Part shown: one piece after another, positions 22,521 through 33,566 of the stretch | How the letters are laid out: every line of letters starts with the position of its first letter | Numbering within the stretch: the stretch's first letter is position 1 | Assembly: GCA_031216915.1 (NCBI GenBank) | Contig: CM062289.1 | Coordinates: 250,847,113-250,911,112 of the forward strand | DNA length: 64,000 bases | Source of the DNA: Pictodentalium vernedei | Taxonomy: Eukaryota; Mollusca; Scaphopoda; Dentaliida; Dentaliidae | Direction of reading: 5' to 3' | The notes under the pieces: model-generated | The model's database searches: none | Told to the model about the DNA's origin: nothing | Seen by the model: the letters and a program-made list of their open reading frames with translations, nothing else | Program-made: the position numbers and the translations under genes

Positions 22521-22578
22521 CTTGAACTCTTCTGTCATCAGGTCTCCTGCAGGAGACCTGATGACAGAAGAGTTCAAG
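22521..22578. repeat. Perfect 58-bp palindrome without loop
   Basis: CTTGAACTCTTCTGTCATCA..GGTCTCCTG is followed immediately by its exact reverse complement; the centre is CCTGCAGG. The 29-bp arms show no mismatch. Confidence 0.95.
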
Positions 22579-23030
22579 AGGTGACACTTGAAAGGACTAT
22601 TGAAATTGATAGTTCATGCACAAATCATAATTTGTTTTAATTTGTATCCCTCCTTTTTCATCATCATGGCAAACATTCAATGCTGTTGATTATGGAACAA
22701 GGAAAAATGTAGCATTTTTATTTTTGTTAACCATGTAAAAAAAAAGACTGTCAGGTTTTTTTTCTCAGTATTTCTCCATCATAGAGCTGATAGTTTATGT
22801 AATAATAGTTAAAGAAGTGCAGTGAGTTATACTTATGTCTTGTCTCTACCATTCCATATATCACCAAACCAATGCCCTAGGCATAGCTTAAATATGCAAA
22901 AAAGAGCATTTTGTTATTTTTTAATGCATGCTAGTTAATATCAATGTTCAGATTTCAAAATCCAGGTTCATCTCAGTGTTTTTGAGCTTTTTGGTGTAAA
23001 TTCAAATTTCAGCTGTCATTGATACCCTCA
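22579..23030. other. No recognised feature
   Basis: AT-rich sequence. No repeat or gene is seen. Confidence 0.4.
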
Positions 23031-23259
23031 AGTGGTTGAGTGCTGGAAGCCCATATTTGGGCTTTATTCTGAAATATCTACTGCAACTCGAAGGGCTTAA
23101 ATTCTAGGGGTGTGCTGTGTATTGTCTTTGAAGTGAAATTGTTTTTATTCTTTAACGATTTGCCATGTTACAATTTATGGGGGCCATGAATTCTAAAATG
23201 GCAAAGACATGTGAACAAATTCTGATAACTGTAGATAATTTAGCACTCTACCAGTTAAG
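23031..23259. mobile_element. Fold-back MITE (GAGTGCTGGAAGCCC family)
   Basis: The left end GTGGTTGAGTGCTGGAAGCC and right end TTTAGCACTCTACCAGTTAA are inverted. The centre has CCATGTTACAATTTATGGGG..CCATGAATTCTAAAATGGCA. It is related to the copies at 27131, 28800, 35668 and about 42236. Confidence 0.7.
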
Positions 23260-23534
23260 AATCTAAATTCCAACTTTGATCACCTGTTACTGCAACCGAA
23301 CATGTGCCTCAGGTGCAGTCATTAAGTACAGGTGCAAGTTTCATTCTAGGTAGTTGTTTGTCCGCAAGCTTTGGTAGTCTATATAGGCAACCAATACTTG
23401 CCCACAAACCACTATATCACAGAATGTAGACTTGAAGTGTAGCAAAAGTGTGTAAAAATATCCAGTCCTTTGAGGGTTAAGTTTGAGTAGAAGAAACATT
23501 CCACCTTATGCCCTCCCTTCCTTATCTGTCATCT

Positions 23535-23764
23535 CCACTGTCAACAGAAAATGAAAGTAGTCAAATCCATCCTCAGTCAGATCCTTGTTTTAAGACCAGG
23601 CAACTATACTACTCCGTTTCGGTTTGGGAGGGGAGGGGGGGAGGCTTCACCACTGTCAACAGAAAATGAAAGTAGTCAAATCCATCCTCAGTCAGATCCT
23701 TGTTTTAAGACCAGGCAACTATACTACTCCGTTTCGGTTTAGGAGGGGAGGGGGGGGAGGCTTC
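23535..23764. repeat. 115-bp tandem duplication
   Basis: CCACTGTCAACAGAAAATGA starts two nearly identical units at 23535 and 23650, each ending in a G-rich GGGAGGGGAGGGGGGGAGGC stretch. Confidence 0.95.
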
Positions 23765-24059
23765 GCAAAGATAACTGATTAGACTAAGAGGATTGGGTAA
23801 ACTTGATTGTTCCAACTTCGATGGCTCAAGTCCAAACTGTGAAAATATTTCAACTACATCATCAAATAATTCCTTGATGATGTAACTGGAATCTTAGTCA
23901 GTTGGGATTATATCTAAAAGAAAAAGTAAGAGTTCTCAAAAAATTAATTGTGGGTGAATACATGATAAATACATACATGGGCTTCCTGTTGTATTATTTT
24001 ACCGCCAAGTCCCCAGACAACTTCAAACAGCCACTTTTATATTGCTTTGAAAAAGTTGC
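23765..24059. other. No recognised feature
   Basis: A short inverted pair (CATCATCAAATAATTCC / TTGATGATGTA) at 23858-23885; otherwise nothing is seen. Confidence 0.4.
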
Positions 24060-24275
24060 TCCAATTGTATTGACCCTCTGATTTCAAAATGGCCACGTTT
24101 TCAGCAGCAAATATTTCCCTTAATTCAGTAAAATATTTTACCAAATATACCTTGTTTGACAGAGCTCAGTGAGCTCTGTCAAACAAGATATAATTGGTTA
24201 AATTTATAATCAAACAAGAAAAACAGTGACTGGAGAAAATTCTGTTGCACCACCAGAGTGCTAAGGGTTAATCTT
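24060..24275. mobile_element. Fold-back MITE with GACAGAGCTC centre
   Basis: The left part is TTGACCCTCTGATTTC. The central palindrome CTTGTTTGACAGAGCTCA-G-TGAGCTCTGTCAAACAAG lies at 24150-24188, followed by ATATAATTGGTTAAATTTAT and an end CACCAGAGTGCTAAGGGTTA. Confidence 0.65.
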
Positions 24276-24334
24276 CCTTGAGAACTACTGGAGTGTCGCA
24301 TTTATCCTGACCTTGGTCTTTACATTTCCCCGCG

Positions 24335-24567
24335 GTAACCCTGGGAGGTGAAGCAGTGCCTGTTCACTGCAGTAAACAGGCTCTGTTTTACTGTTAAAAT
24401 AGGACCCAGTCACCAATGCTTGGGAGGTGCAAACACTCTCTAAAATGGCCAACATGCCTTATTAACGCTCATCCCTGGTCTCGATTTGATACTCATGTTG
24501 TGGTCATGATTAGCCATTGTGCAAAAATATGTGACCTTAAACACCAATAAATGAATAAATAATACGT
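24335..24567 (+). mobile_element. SINE family B, full length
   Basis: TAACCCTGGGAGGTGAAGCA, TTTTACTGTTAAAATAGGAC, ACTCATGTTGTGGTCATGAT and tail TGTGACCTTAAACACCAATA plus AATGAATAAAT. Confidence 0.75.
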
Positions 24568-24737
24568 ACAGACAGCCAACAATGATGTAGAAACAATGCT
24601 GTAGTCATCTGTAACTGTGGACAAGTATATATAGTAGTTATTATCATAAAATTAATCTGCAGATTTAAGTGCTAGGATGTACCAAACATCAAATCGGTCA
24701 TATTTGGTCCCCAGGAGCCTGGATCAAGTTGTACATA

Positions 24738-25091
24738 CCTCTGGGAGCATGGTGGTGCATTAGGTAGACATATAGACTGCAAACTGTGAGGTTCTCGGTT
24801 CGAATCCCACCTGCGGCAACCGTGTTGTCCCCTTAGGGCAAGGCACTTAATCCCGATTGCCCACGTGGGGACACAGTGGAGTTGTGTACTGAGGCATCCT
24901 GCACGTCGATGGTGCACTTGTCTTCAACCAATGCTAACCCTGCTTGTGTGGAGTTAGTACATTGGGGGTCTGACAGTTGCTTGCCATTGCTCAGTGGTTC
25001 TCTCCAGATACTCTGGCTTCCTCCACCCGTAAAACTGTCCGGCATGAGGTGATAATGGCTGTCGAAAGTGTCATTAAACCCCAATAAATAA
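24738..25091 (+). mobile_element. tRNA-derived SINE (family A, tail type 2)
   Basis: A weak A box (GGTGGTGCATTAGGTAG) and perfect B box GGTTCGAATCC (24798-24808). The body has GGGCAAGGCACTTAATCCCG and the tail is GTCGAAAGTGTCATTAAACC plus CCAATAAATAAAT. No clean target duplication was found. Confidence 0.8.
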
Positions 25092-25098
25092 ATACTTA

Positions 25099-25664
25099 TC
25101 TCCATCTGCATTTTCAACATTGTGTGTGTGTGAGAGAAGTCCAAGTATCAAATCTAGTCTTGTAAGAAAGTGCATATCTATACTATATTTTAGAATGTCT
25201 ATGTATGTGTGTATGTATGTCTGTCTGTCCGCTATAGAAATGAATGTGGGGCCACCCCGAGTGTCCAAAATGGGCCTACTAGGAGTACTTTTTTTATGGC
25301 GGAGGTCATCGTCAGGTTTAAAAAAGTGTGGGATGGGGGTATAGGGGGGCACCAAAAGTTATGACCAAAATAAATTTTTTTTACCGATATATGTCTTCAA
25401 AGGGGTCTACTAGGGGTATGTTTTTATCAGGAATCTAATGGTGAGGTGTAAATAAGTATCGGGATGGGGGTAGTGGTGTAGAGGGGCACCAAAAGTTATG
25501 AGCAAAATTTTTCTCACCGATATAGGTCTCCAAAGGGGTAATTTTTTACCAGGAATCTAATGGTGAGGTTTAAAAAAAAGTGCTGGGGTGGGTGGGGGGT
25601 GTAGAGGGGCACCAACAGTTATAATACTCTCCTCAGCCCGAGCAACACCGGGTAACCCTGCTAG
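25099..25664 (+). mobile_element. Small non-autonomous Helitron candidate
   Basis: The 3' end AGCCCGAGCAACACCGGG (stem CCCG/CGGG) followed by TAACCCTG and CTAG (25661-25664), then T, fits a canonical Helitron terminus. A 5' TC preceded by A at 25098-25100 is the best start, giving A|T insertion with no duplication. Inside are a TGTCTGTCTGTCCG stretch and two to three tandem units of about 110-130 bp (AGGAATCTAATGGTGAGGT, AGAGGGGCACCAAAAGTTAT). Confidence 0.55.
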
Positions 25665-26380
25665 TTACTGGATATAGCAAGAGCAACTCAATATTCAAAG
25701 GCTCCAATCAAGACAGAAAATGCCCAGACTGGGAAAATTATTGTGGGTGGGGCATACCCCTTACATCCCCTTTAGTTACTCCTTGTTCAGTTTGCTATGG
25801 ACCACCCCCTTATCATTTGCTTATTTGTACTTAAAAGGTTAATGTGAAAATGTTTATCAAGCCTGGAAATAAGTAGGCTGTCATCTGCAGAATGAGGTCC
25901 CAGAGAGTGAACTAGCAGTTAGCATTACTAAATTTACCCACTGTGAACCTCAATCTGAATCAAGGGTCTTGGGCCTAAATAGACAGAAGTACCCAGAGGA
26001 TAAATGGGTGATTCTTGCCGATTGTATGGGACAGCATCAGCAATCCCCCCCCCCCACCCCCCCCCCCCCCCTCACCCCCTTTCCCCTGGGACCTTTTTCT
26101 GAAAATGACAGATTGATTATTTCCAGGCTTGTCGACAATTATATTGATGAATAGCTGTGATCTGTAGCAAACTTTGTGAAGTATATATTGTAAGCTATTA
26201 AATAGCAATTGTTAACTTTTTAGCTCGACAGACTTGAAAACTGGGCAATACGGTCATTTACTGATTTATGCTTGTTTGATACACATCCAATCCATTGCAG
26301 TGTCAAAAAAGGGATGTATATAATAAGGTTGTTGATTGTTAGAATTAGGTTGGCGCATATTTACTCATATAACTGTGGCC
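25665..26380. other. Intergenic, C-rich tract
   Basis: It contains an interrupted C run at 26046-26087 and a fragment (about 25861-25945) resembling the fold-back at 38135. No gene is seen. Confidence 0.45.
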
Positions 26381-26666
26381 ATAATGTTCCAATAAGACTT
26401 ATATTCTCGCCCTCTGATTGGTTGAGAGCTTGCATAGTTTTTTCACTCTTTATGGGTCCTCTAGCATATATTGCCGTTTGACGTCATTGGTGTCTCAGTC
26501 CATGAATTATTCATGGATTTTAGTCTCTGGTTTATTGATTAATTGTAAATGGCCACTTACATCGTGGGAAACACCAGAGGTTTATTTACTAAACTTATAA
26601 AAAGTTGCCATGTTCATTTCATGGTGTGAGTTTTGGTCAGGGATCTTATTGGAACATATACATTAT
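26381..26666. mobile_element. Small TIR element (ATAATGTTCCAATAAGA)
   Basis: ATAATGTTCCAATAAGA (26381-26397) and TCTTATTGGAAC..ATTAT (26644-26666) are inverted. The interior contains GACGTCATTGG and CCATGAATTATTCATGG (perfect palindrome, about 26500-26516). It is non-coding. Confidence 0.6.
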
Positions 26667-26800
26667 TGTTATGAATTGACAGTAACCTAGTCTGAGGTTT
26701 GCAGTTTGGAATGTTTGTTCAACCTCTATGCTTTGCGTCAAGGTTGAACATAACTCTGAGCCCAAACCTCAGATCATGTTACTGTCAATTCATCACAATA
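26664..26800. repeat. Large inverted repeat, about 60-bp arms
   Basis: GAATTGACAGTAAC..TCTGAGGTTTG..GTTCAACCT is mirrored by AGGTTGAAC..CAAACCTCAGA..GTTACTGTCAATTC around a ~15-base loop, with several mismatches. Confidence 0.8.
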
Positions 26801-27130
26801 ATTTATAATGTCAACTAAAGTTGGTATGTTGTTTCTGCATCTGATGGAGGGTTTATACTGTACTAATATTGCATAAGTATTGACATAGATCAAGTTTCAA
26901 AAATACTGTAGCAAATGTTATGTTCTGTACCAGTATTGCTTGAGGATTAGACATGTTATGCCATATTATGCCGATGAATTACAAAATAATGAGATTTTTT
27001 AGCAAAAGTAGTGAGATTATGATATATATCTCAAAGACGAAAATTTATTGTATTCAACCCTTAACCCACTAAGGATTTTAAATTTTCAAGTCACAGCTGC
27101 TTTGTTGAAAAATTCAGGACAGCGTGGCTT
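26801..27130. other. No recognised feature
   Basis: AT-rich spacer between fold-backs. Nothing is recognised. Confidence 0.4.
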
Positions 27131-27377
27131 AACTGGTAGAGTGCTGGAAGCCCATATATGGGCTTTATTATGAAGAGCAGGTGCTTCAACTTAAAGGTAT
27201 CATTTTTGGTGAATGAGCTTCATACTACCTTTGAAGTTAAATAATTTTGTCTGTTAGGATTTACCTTGTTACAAATCATGAGAGAGTGCCCATAGGCACT
27301 CTCTCATGAATTGTAACAAGGCAAAGATGCATGAACAAATTTTGATGACCAAAAATAATTCAGCACTCTACCAGTTA
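27131..27377. mobile_element. Fold-back MITE (GAGTGCTGGAAGCCC family)
   Basis: The ends AACTGGTAGAGTGCTGG and CAGCACTCTACCAGTT are inverted. The central hairpin CCTTGTTACAAATCATGAGA..GAGTGCC-CATAG-GGCACTC mirrors with two mismatches. Confidence 0.8.
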
Positions 27378-27626
27378 AAGAAATGTTAAGGGTGTTACAG
27401 CTATTTATAGGAGTATATTTTATTAACAGGAGAGGATAATCCTTATGACAAGCCTCTCATGCACATGATATAAAAAAGTTGCCCGCATTTTTTCAACAGT
27501 GTTTTGGTCCATACTTTGTTTTTAATTCATTTATGCTTCATCGGTCCAGCACTGCAGTGGGGGTATAATTGCCTTCAGCAATAGGTTTTGTTTAAACAAA
27601 TTTTGATAAATAAAATGCCTCACACT
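27378..27626. other. No recognised feature
   Basis: AT-rich spacer. Nothing is recognised. Confidence 0.4.
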
Positions 27627-27638
27627 TGTTCATTAGCA

Positions 27639-28016
27639 TTTATTTATTTATTTATGTTTATTGGGGTTTAAGGTGTTACATACTTATGCACAATGGCTAA
27701 TTGTGACCGTGACAGTTTTACGGGTGGAGAATGCCGGAGTACCCGAAGAGAAATACCGAGCATCGGCGAGCAACTGTCAGCTCCTCAACATTCTAACTCT
27801 GTTCAAGATCCGCTCAAGCAGGGTTACAACGGTTGAAGACATGTGCACCATTGACATGCAATACATTTTAGCATGCGACATCATCGTGCCCCCATGTAGT
27901 CAGCCGAGATAAAGTGCCTTGCCCAAGGACACAACGAACGTTGTCCCGGATGGGGATCGAACTCGGGACCTCTACCATAGAAGTCCAACAGTCTACCACT
28001 GAGCCACCGTGCTCCC
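27639..28016 (-). mobile_element. tRNA-derived SINE (family A, tail type 1), reverse orientation
   Basis: The tail reads TTTATTTATTTATGTTTATT on the + strand. The B-box region (GGGGATCGAACTCGGGACC) and A box (ACTGAGCCACCGTGCTCCC) are at the right end. A 12-bp target duplication TGTTCATTAGCA lies at 27627-27638 and 28017-28028. Confidence 0.9.
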
Positions 28017-28034
28017 TGTTCATTAGCAAGTACA

Positions 28035-28190
28035 CAATAGAAACTCAGGAAGTGCAGTGGTGATTTTTTGTGGTAAACAAGTTCTGTTTCACTGGAACAA
28101 TAGGAACCAGTAACCAGTGCTTGGGTTGGAAGTCCTCCAAGGTTTGCAGTAGGAGTATGAACAATTGGCTACATCTTTTACAATGATTTA
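28035..28190 (+). mobile_element. SINE family B fragment (head only)
   Basis: CAGGAAGTGCAGTGGTG, TTGTGGTAAACAAGTTCTG, CAGTAACCAGTGCTTGGG and AGTCCTCCAA. The tail is missing. Confidence 0.6.
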
Positions 28191-28211
28191 TTACTGATTT
28201 CAATATGAAAT

Positions 28212-28776
28212 GTAGGGCTGTCACGATTTTTTATTTATTTTAGGAATTGACTAATCGTCGCACATAATTGATACGAATCGGTTAATCGTACCAAGATGAC
28301 CCCCCCCCCCCCCCCCCCCTCTCCTACCTCTCTTTGAAGTCTTTAAAAATGAAGTTCAAGTCAGTTGACCTGCCTCAAGTAAACAACGAAGACAATCCTC
28401 TTTTGGGTACATTCAAAGATTTGATGTTCTGAACTTTTGAACTGAACCATCAGTGTAATAATCAAGACCGGTCGTCAGTTGCGAACTTCGCAACTGCCGA
28501 AAGGTCTTGATTATTACACTGATGGTTCTAAAGTTCAGAACATCAAAGCTTTGAATGTACCTAAAAGACAAATGCTTATAATGGCTTCTTGAGGTTTAAC
28601 ATCGATATTGTTGACCTTTTACCTTTAGAAACAATAGTTTTTTCATCAATTTTTTTTTTAATTATTAAACGTTTAAAATAGGGTGAACTTTACTGATTCT
28701 TCGACAATGAAACACACTAATCGATTTTAGCCTGGCCAATTGACAATCGAGTAATTGATTAAACATGACATCCCTA
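28212..28776. mobile_element. TIR element TAGGG(C/A)TGTCA with internal palindrome
   Basis: TAGGGCTGTCACGATT and the inverted end AACATGACATCCCTA bound it. Both ends carry TAATCG/CGATTA motifs. The interior has a 20-base C run and a large hairpin (28401-28568) with arms AACCATCAGTGTAATAATCA and outer arms TACATTCAAAG. Confidence 0.6.
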
Positions 28777-28799
28777 ATAAAATGGACAACTTTGTGTAT

Positions 28800-29019
28800 T
28801 ACTGGTAGAGTGCTGGAAGCCCATATTTGGGCTTATTCTGAAGTACAAGTACTGCAACTGAAAGGCTTCAAATTCCCTGGCTGTGCTTCATATTATCTTT
28901 GAAATGATATTACGTATGTTAAGATATGGGCACTCTCCTATAAATTGTATCAAGGCAAAGACATTTCAACAAATTTGGGTGGCCAAAAATAATTTAGCAC
29001 TCTACCTCTACCAGTTAAA
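28800..29019. mobile_element. Fold-back MITE (GAGTGCTGGAAGCCC family)
   Basis: Ends ACTGGTAGAGTGCTGGAAGC and TTTAGCACTCTACCTCTACC, the latter with a duplicated CTCTAC. The central hairpin is half lost. Confidence 0.7.
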
Positions 29020-29034
29020 TACACACACCTTTTT

Positions 29035-29935
29035 ATGTGTACCCATACTATGTATGGTACACATAATGCCGGCATCCGGGGTGACCATCCGTCGTTCGTC
29101 CATCCTTTGTCCGTCTGTCTGTCCATCCAGCGTCCGTATCCATTTCTTTGGCATTCGATAACTTGAAAAATATTGCTTGGATTGTCTATTTACTTTATAT
29201 TTGTGTTCAGGTTACTGATTTGCCAAGCTGTATAGTTTTTGGTGTAAATCTGATGATTTGATCCTGAGATATTAACCCTTTATCTTTCAAATTGAAAATT
29301 TCTCCAATCCCTTTGGCATTCGATAACTTGAAAAATATTGCTTGGATTGTCTAGTTACTTTATATTTGTGTTCAGGTTTCTGATGTGCCGAGCTGTATAG
29401 TTTTTGCTGTAAATCTGATAATTTAATTCTGAGATATTGACCCTTTATCCTTCAAATTGAAAATTCCTCCAATCCCTTTGGCATTTGATAACTTGAAAAA
29501 TATTGCTTGGATTGTCAAGTTACTTTATAATTGTGTTCATGTTGCTGATGTGCTGAGCTGTATAGTTTTGGGTGTAAATCTGATAATTTGATCCGGAGAT
29601 ATTAACCCCCTTTATCCTTCAAATTGAAAATTCCTCCAATCCCTTTGGCATGAGATAACTCAAAAAATATCAATCCGATTGTCATGTTACTTTATATATT
29701 TATTCAGGTTACTGATGTGCTGTGCTGTATAGTTTTTTTATGTAAATCTGACAATTTGCTCCGGAGATATTAACCCTTTATCCATCAAATTAGACACGCC
29801 TCCAATCCATTTCTATATGTACCCATACCTTGTATGGTACACATAATGTCGGCATCCGTGGTGGCCCTCCGCCATACAGCTTTCTACTAGTTGCGTGTAT
29901 GGGTACACATCTGACGATTTCATCGGCCTATTTTT
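29035..29935 (+). mobile_element. ATGTGTACCCATAC element, four-unit version
   Basis: The perfect 14-bp inverted ends are ATGTGTACCCATAC (29035-29048) and GTATGGGTACACAT (29897-29910), followed by the conserved flank CTGACGATTTCATCGGCCTA. The head is CGTCGTTCGTCCATCC..GTCTGTCTGTCC. The four tandem units, spaced about 165 bp, are marked by TTTGGCATTCGATAACTTG at about 29147, 29312, 29477 and 29645. The same element at 41340 has three units. Confidence 0.8.
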
Positions 29936-30052
29936 GATTCAAGTGTATGTTAGGGCATTAATCTCTGCAAGGTAATAGGTCTACTTTTCAAAGAATTCTA
30001 GTTTTGAAAACATATGGATCTTAGCTCTTCACCTTTATCATTTTTTCATTTG
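29936..30052. other. Spacer
   Basis: Short AT-rich spacer. No feature is seen. Confidence 0.4.
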
Positions 30053-30303
30053 TTAACCCTTTACCTCACATAGTGGCTAAAAACAGCCAGAAATTTAACC
30101 AGATAAGCCTACCTCAACCTAAAATATCTCTGAAATTTCTCAATAAAACCATACAAATATGGGTATCATTAGAACCAGCTTGACGAGCTGGTTTTAATGA
30201 TATCCATATTTGTATGGTTTTATTGAAAAATTGTGAAATTTGTTTTCGAAAAATGTGAAATTTAATTTGTTTTTTAAAAATACTGTGTTAGGTAAAGGGT
30301 TAA
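30053..30303. mobile_element. Palindromic TTAACCCTTTACC MITE, subfamily 2
   Basis: The ends TTAACCCTTTACCTCACATA and GTTAGGTAAAGGGTTAA enclose the centre AACCATACAAATATGG.TATCATTA..ACCAGCTTGACGAGCTGGTT. Half copies of this subfamily lie at 47041-47104 and 59814-59946. Confidence 0.85.
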
Positions 30304-30790
30304 AATATTATATTATGACAAGTATTTTCTGTTTGTTTGTGTGATGTGACCAGAATCCATTTAAATATATTTTTCAGTTCAAGCAACTTTGTGTGGGATT
30401 TACAATTAAATTTATACAGATATATATTAAATACATACACCCTTCTGGATCCAGTATATGCTGGGGTCAGGGCCATAACTATGGGTGACCCCCCTTTCTC
30501 CCCCCACTCCCCCCTCCCCCCCCCCTCCCCCCCCCCCCAATAATTTTACAGTTTTGTAAGTTTAACTGGGTTCAAGTCTTTGATATCAGTTTAATGGAGT
30601 TGGAATATTTTTTCAGTCTGGTCGTCTTGAGTCATGAGATAAATTGGGATAACTACACCCCCCTCCCCCACACTCCAACCCACCCCACAATCAGTCATCT
30701 TCACTATATCCCTGGATGGGGTGCTAATCACAAATAGGTATTGGTTCTAGTTGTCAAACAATTTTTGAGGCTTAAAAACATCCGAACAGA
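30304..30790. other. C-rich spacer
   Basis: Interrupted C runs at 30489-30538 and 30659-30690. No gene is recognised. Confidence 0.4.
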
Positions 30791-31565
30791 AATTTGTTTA
30801 TGCGATAACTTGAAAAGTGGTTGTCAGGTAGATTTCAATTAATTGTGGTATGATGCTTCATATTAACAATAATATCTTGGACAAACTCAGTAACACCATT
30901 CTTATGACACCAACCTCTGGGGGAGGTTTCATTCATCATATTGTTGAGGGTTTCATCTGCATGAATGTTTTGAATTGTAACTCCAGCATCAGTTGTTGGG
31001 TTTTGATGTCCAATGGTAAGGTGAAAAGCCATATGAGGTAAAGGATATCCACATGTTACATTTTTGTCAAGGCATACTTAACTCTTAACATGTTGAGTTA
31101 GGGTCCTTTCTCCATGAAAATTAAGGGTGTTAATTTAGCCTTAAATTTCATTGTTTATGTGATAACTTGAAGAGTAGAACTCGGATGTCAATACAATTTG
31201 ATATACTGGTTTATATTAACATTGTCTTGGTCAAGTTCGAAAATCACGGTGATTTCTGAAAATCGAGATAATTGTTGCCCTTCATTAAATTTCGTTGAAC
31301 TTTACTCAAAGTTTCATTGTTGATACAATAACTTGAACAATAAACATGCGATTTCACTAAATTTTTAAATCATACTTTTTATTAAAAATGCCTTGGACAA
31401 ATAAAAAAGTCCAAGAACTTCCCAATAATTGAGTGAGTTATTGCTTTTTGTTGGTTCTTTTTTACTGGAACTTTTTATGTTTATGTGATTACTTGAATAG
31501 TAAACAGATTTTAATCAATTTTGAATATGCTACTTTATATTAAAATTGTCATGGATTAGATTGTA
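30791..31565. repeat. Degenerate tandem repeat, period near 165 bp
   Basis: The motif ATGTGATAACTTGAA recurs near 30802, 31159, 31326 and 31485 (one unit missing or lost), each followed by T(T/A)TATTAA..TTG(T/C)CTTGG(A/T)CAA. The units are diverged and non-coding. Confidence 0.6.
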
Positions 31566-31587
31566 AATCACAGCAAATAAATAATAA

Positions 31588-31670
31588 ATAACTACCATAA
31601 ACAAAGGGAAATTACTGCCTCAATTTATTGAAAATTGAGGCAGTAATTTCCCTTTGTTTATGGTAGTTAT
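31588..31670. repeat. Perfect hairpin, 39-bp arms
   Basis: ATAACTACCATAAACAAAGG..GCCTCAATTT and its exact complement are separated by 5 bases. No mismatch is seen in the arms. Confidence 0.93.
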
Positions 31671-31704
31671 TTCCGTTTGTGTGTTGCATTTTACTTCAAT
31701 TTTT

Positions 31705-33501
31705 AGCTCAACTTTGATGTAGTCAAATTTGAGGTTATGCCATGGCCCATCGTCCGTCTGGCTGTCTGTCCATCTGTCTGTCCATCCGTCAACAATTCAA
31801 TACGGCTCGGGCTAGAGGCCTTATTTATGAACCGATCTTTACGAAACTTCTTGGGTACTTTTGTTATCACCGTGGGACGAGAATGAGTGTTTTTGGGTGC
31901 AGTCCGAAATTCAAGATGGCCACCAGCAGCCATTTTGTACCTTAGTTAGTGCAATCAGTTTTTTGTACAAAACTTCTGTTTGAAAGTTCTGATTTGAATA
32001 AATTTTTGAATGAATATTTATTAACATGGAATACATCACATATAATATGGGTTTTTTTCTCGTGCAGAAATTATGCAAATTAGATGAACTTTGATTTATT
32101 CAGTGCTACTAATACATAGTAAGTGCACATGTCAATATGGCTCAGGCTAGAGGCTGTATTTATGAACCGATCTTCATGAAACTTCTTGGGTACCTTTGTT
32201 ATCACCTTCGGACGAGAACGAGTGTTTTCGGGTGCGGTCCAAAATTCAAGATGGCTGGCGGTGGCCATTTTGTACCAAAATTAGGTACAATCAGTTTTTT
32301 TGTTCAGAACTTCTATATGAAGGTTCTGATTTGAATAAATTTTTGAATGAATGTTTAGTAACATGGAATACATCACATATAATACTGTTTTTTTCGTCTT
32401 CAGAAATTATGCAAATTAGATGAACTTTGATTAATTCAGTGCTACTTATACACAGTAAGTGCACATGTCAATACGGCTCGGGCTAGAGACTGTATATTTA
32501 TGAACCGATCCTCATGAAACTTCGTGGGTACCTTTGTTATCACCTTGGGACAGGAATGAGTGTTTTGGGGCGCGGTCCAAAATTCAAGATGGCTGCCGAC
32601 GGCCATTTTATACTGAAATTAGGTGCAATCAGTTTTTTATAGAACTTCTAGGACTATGTTTGTTATCATCATGGGATGGTAATAAGTGCTTTGTGGCTTG
32701 ACCAAAAATTCAAAAGGCCTGTTGGTAGTCATATTTACGGGAATTCTGTGTATTACATTTTTTGTACAGAACGTGTAAAGAAGATTTTTTATGTCAGTAA
32801 TGTTTGCTATAAATTTATTGGGTGCCTTTGTTATCACTGTGCTATGAGAACAAATATTTTTGGGTTCAGTCAGACCCACTCTGGGACTCAGAAAGGGAGA
32901 TAATTAAAAATCTTTTCCAAAAACACCAGACAAAATAATGTTTCTTGAATTCAGCATCTCTAGGATGTGTATATTCAAAAGTGTTGAAGCCAATTTCTTG
33001 TGTTTATATTTGTTGTTGTTTGGGGAGGGTAAATATTATTAGCACAACCCGATTTTCTATTTACAAGGAGAAAAATAAAACCTCCTCACCCATGGGAACC
33101 CTATGAGCTAAAGATAAAAAATTCAAATACCTATATTTTAAGAAGGACTGGACAAATATTTATTAATTAGTATGAATCAACCTTAGAAGGGTTTGAATCA
33201 AACAGGCCAAAACAGTTGCAAACATTTGGCGTATGGCGCACCATACAAGGATCCCCATTGTAATATTAACCCCATGAAGATTTCTTTTCTAGTTTAGCAT
33301 CTAGCTGTCACACACCTTTACAATACTTTACCTATCTATTTGTTACAGGCTACAGTCAGCATTTATGTACAGACCGTTACAATACTTTATATGTACCTTT
33401 GTTATCAGGTCATTACCTAGATGTGTGTCATTACTGTGTCACATACTATACATGTACATGTCTTACACAAGTTGAGCTATAGTGTCATTGACACTTTCAT
33501 T
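31705..33501 (+). mobile_element. Element B1, Pearl-type element with 336-bp repeats and hairpin end
   Basis: It starts AGCTCAACTTTGATGTAGTC after a T run, with a GTCCGTCTGG/CTGTCTGTCC head. Three units are marked by AATACGGCTCGGGCTAGAG at about 31799, 32134 and 32469. The 3' end is GAGCTATAGTGTCATTGACA, whose AGTGTC-ATT-GACACT hairpin is followed by TTCATT. It is an uninterrupted homologue of 54299-58397, which makes it the empty-site reference for element A4 (AAGATTTTTTATGTCAG at 32770). Confidence 0.75.
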
Positions 33502-33566
33502 GATATTAGTTTCTAACTTGAAAAGTAGATTATCAGATTTTAATAACTTCTCCCCCCTCCTCAAAG

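Noticed and set aside
25975-26208. - strand frame with poly-Gly
   Set aside because: It is produced by the interrupted C run at 26046-26087.
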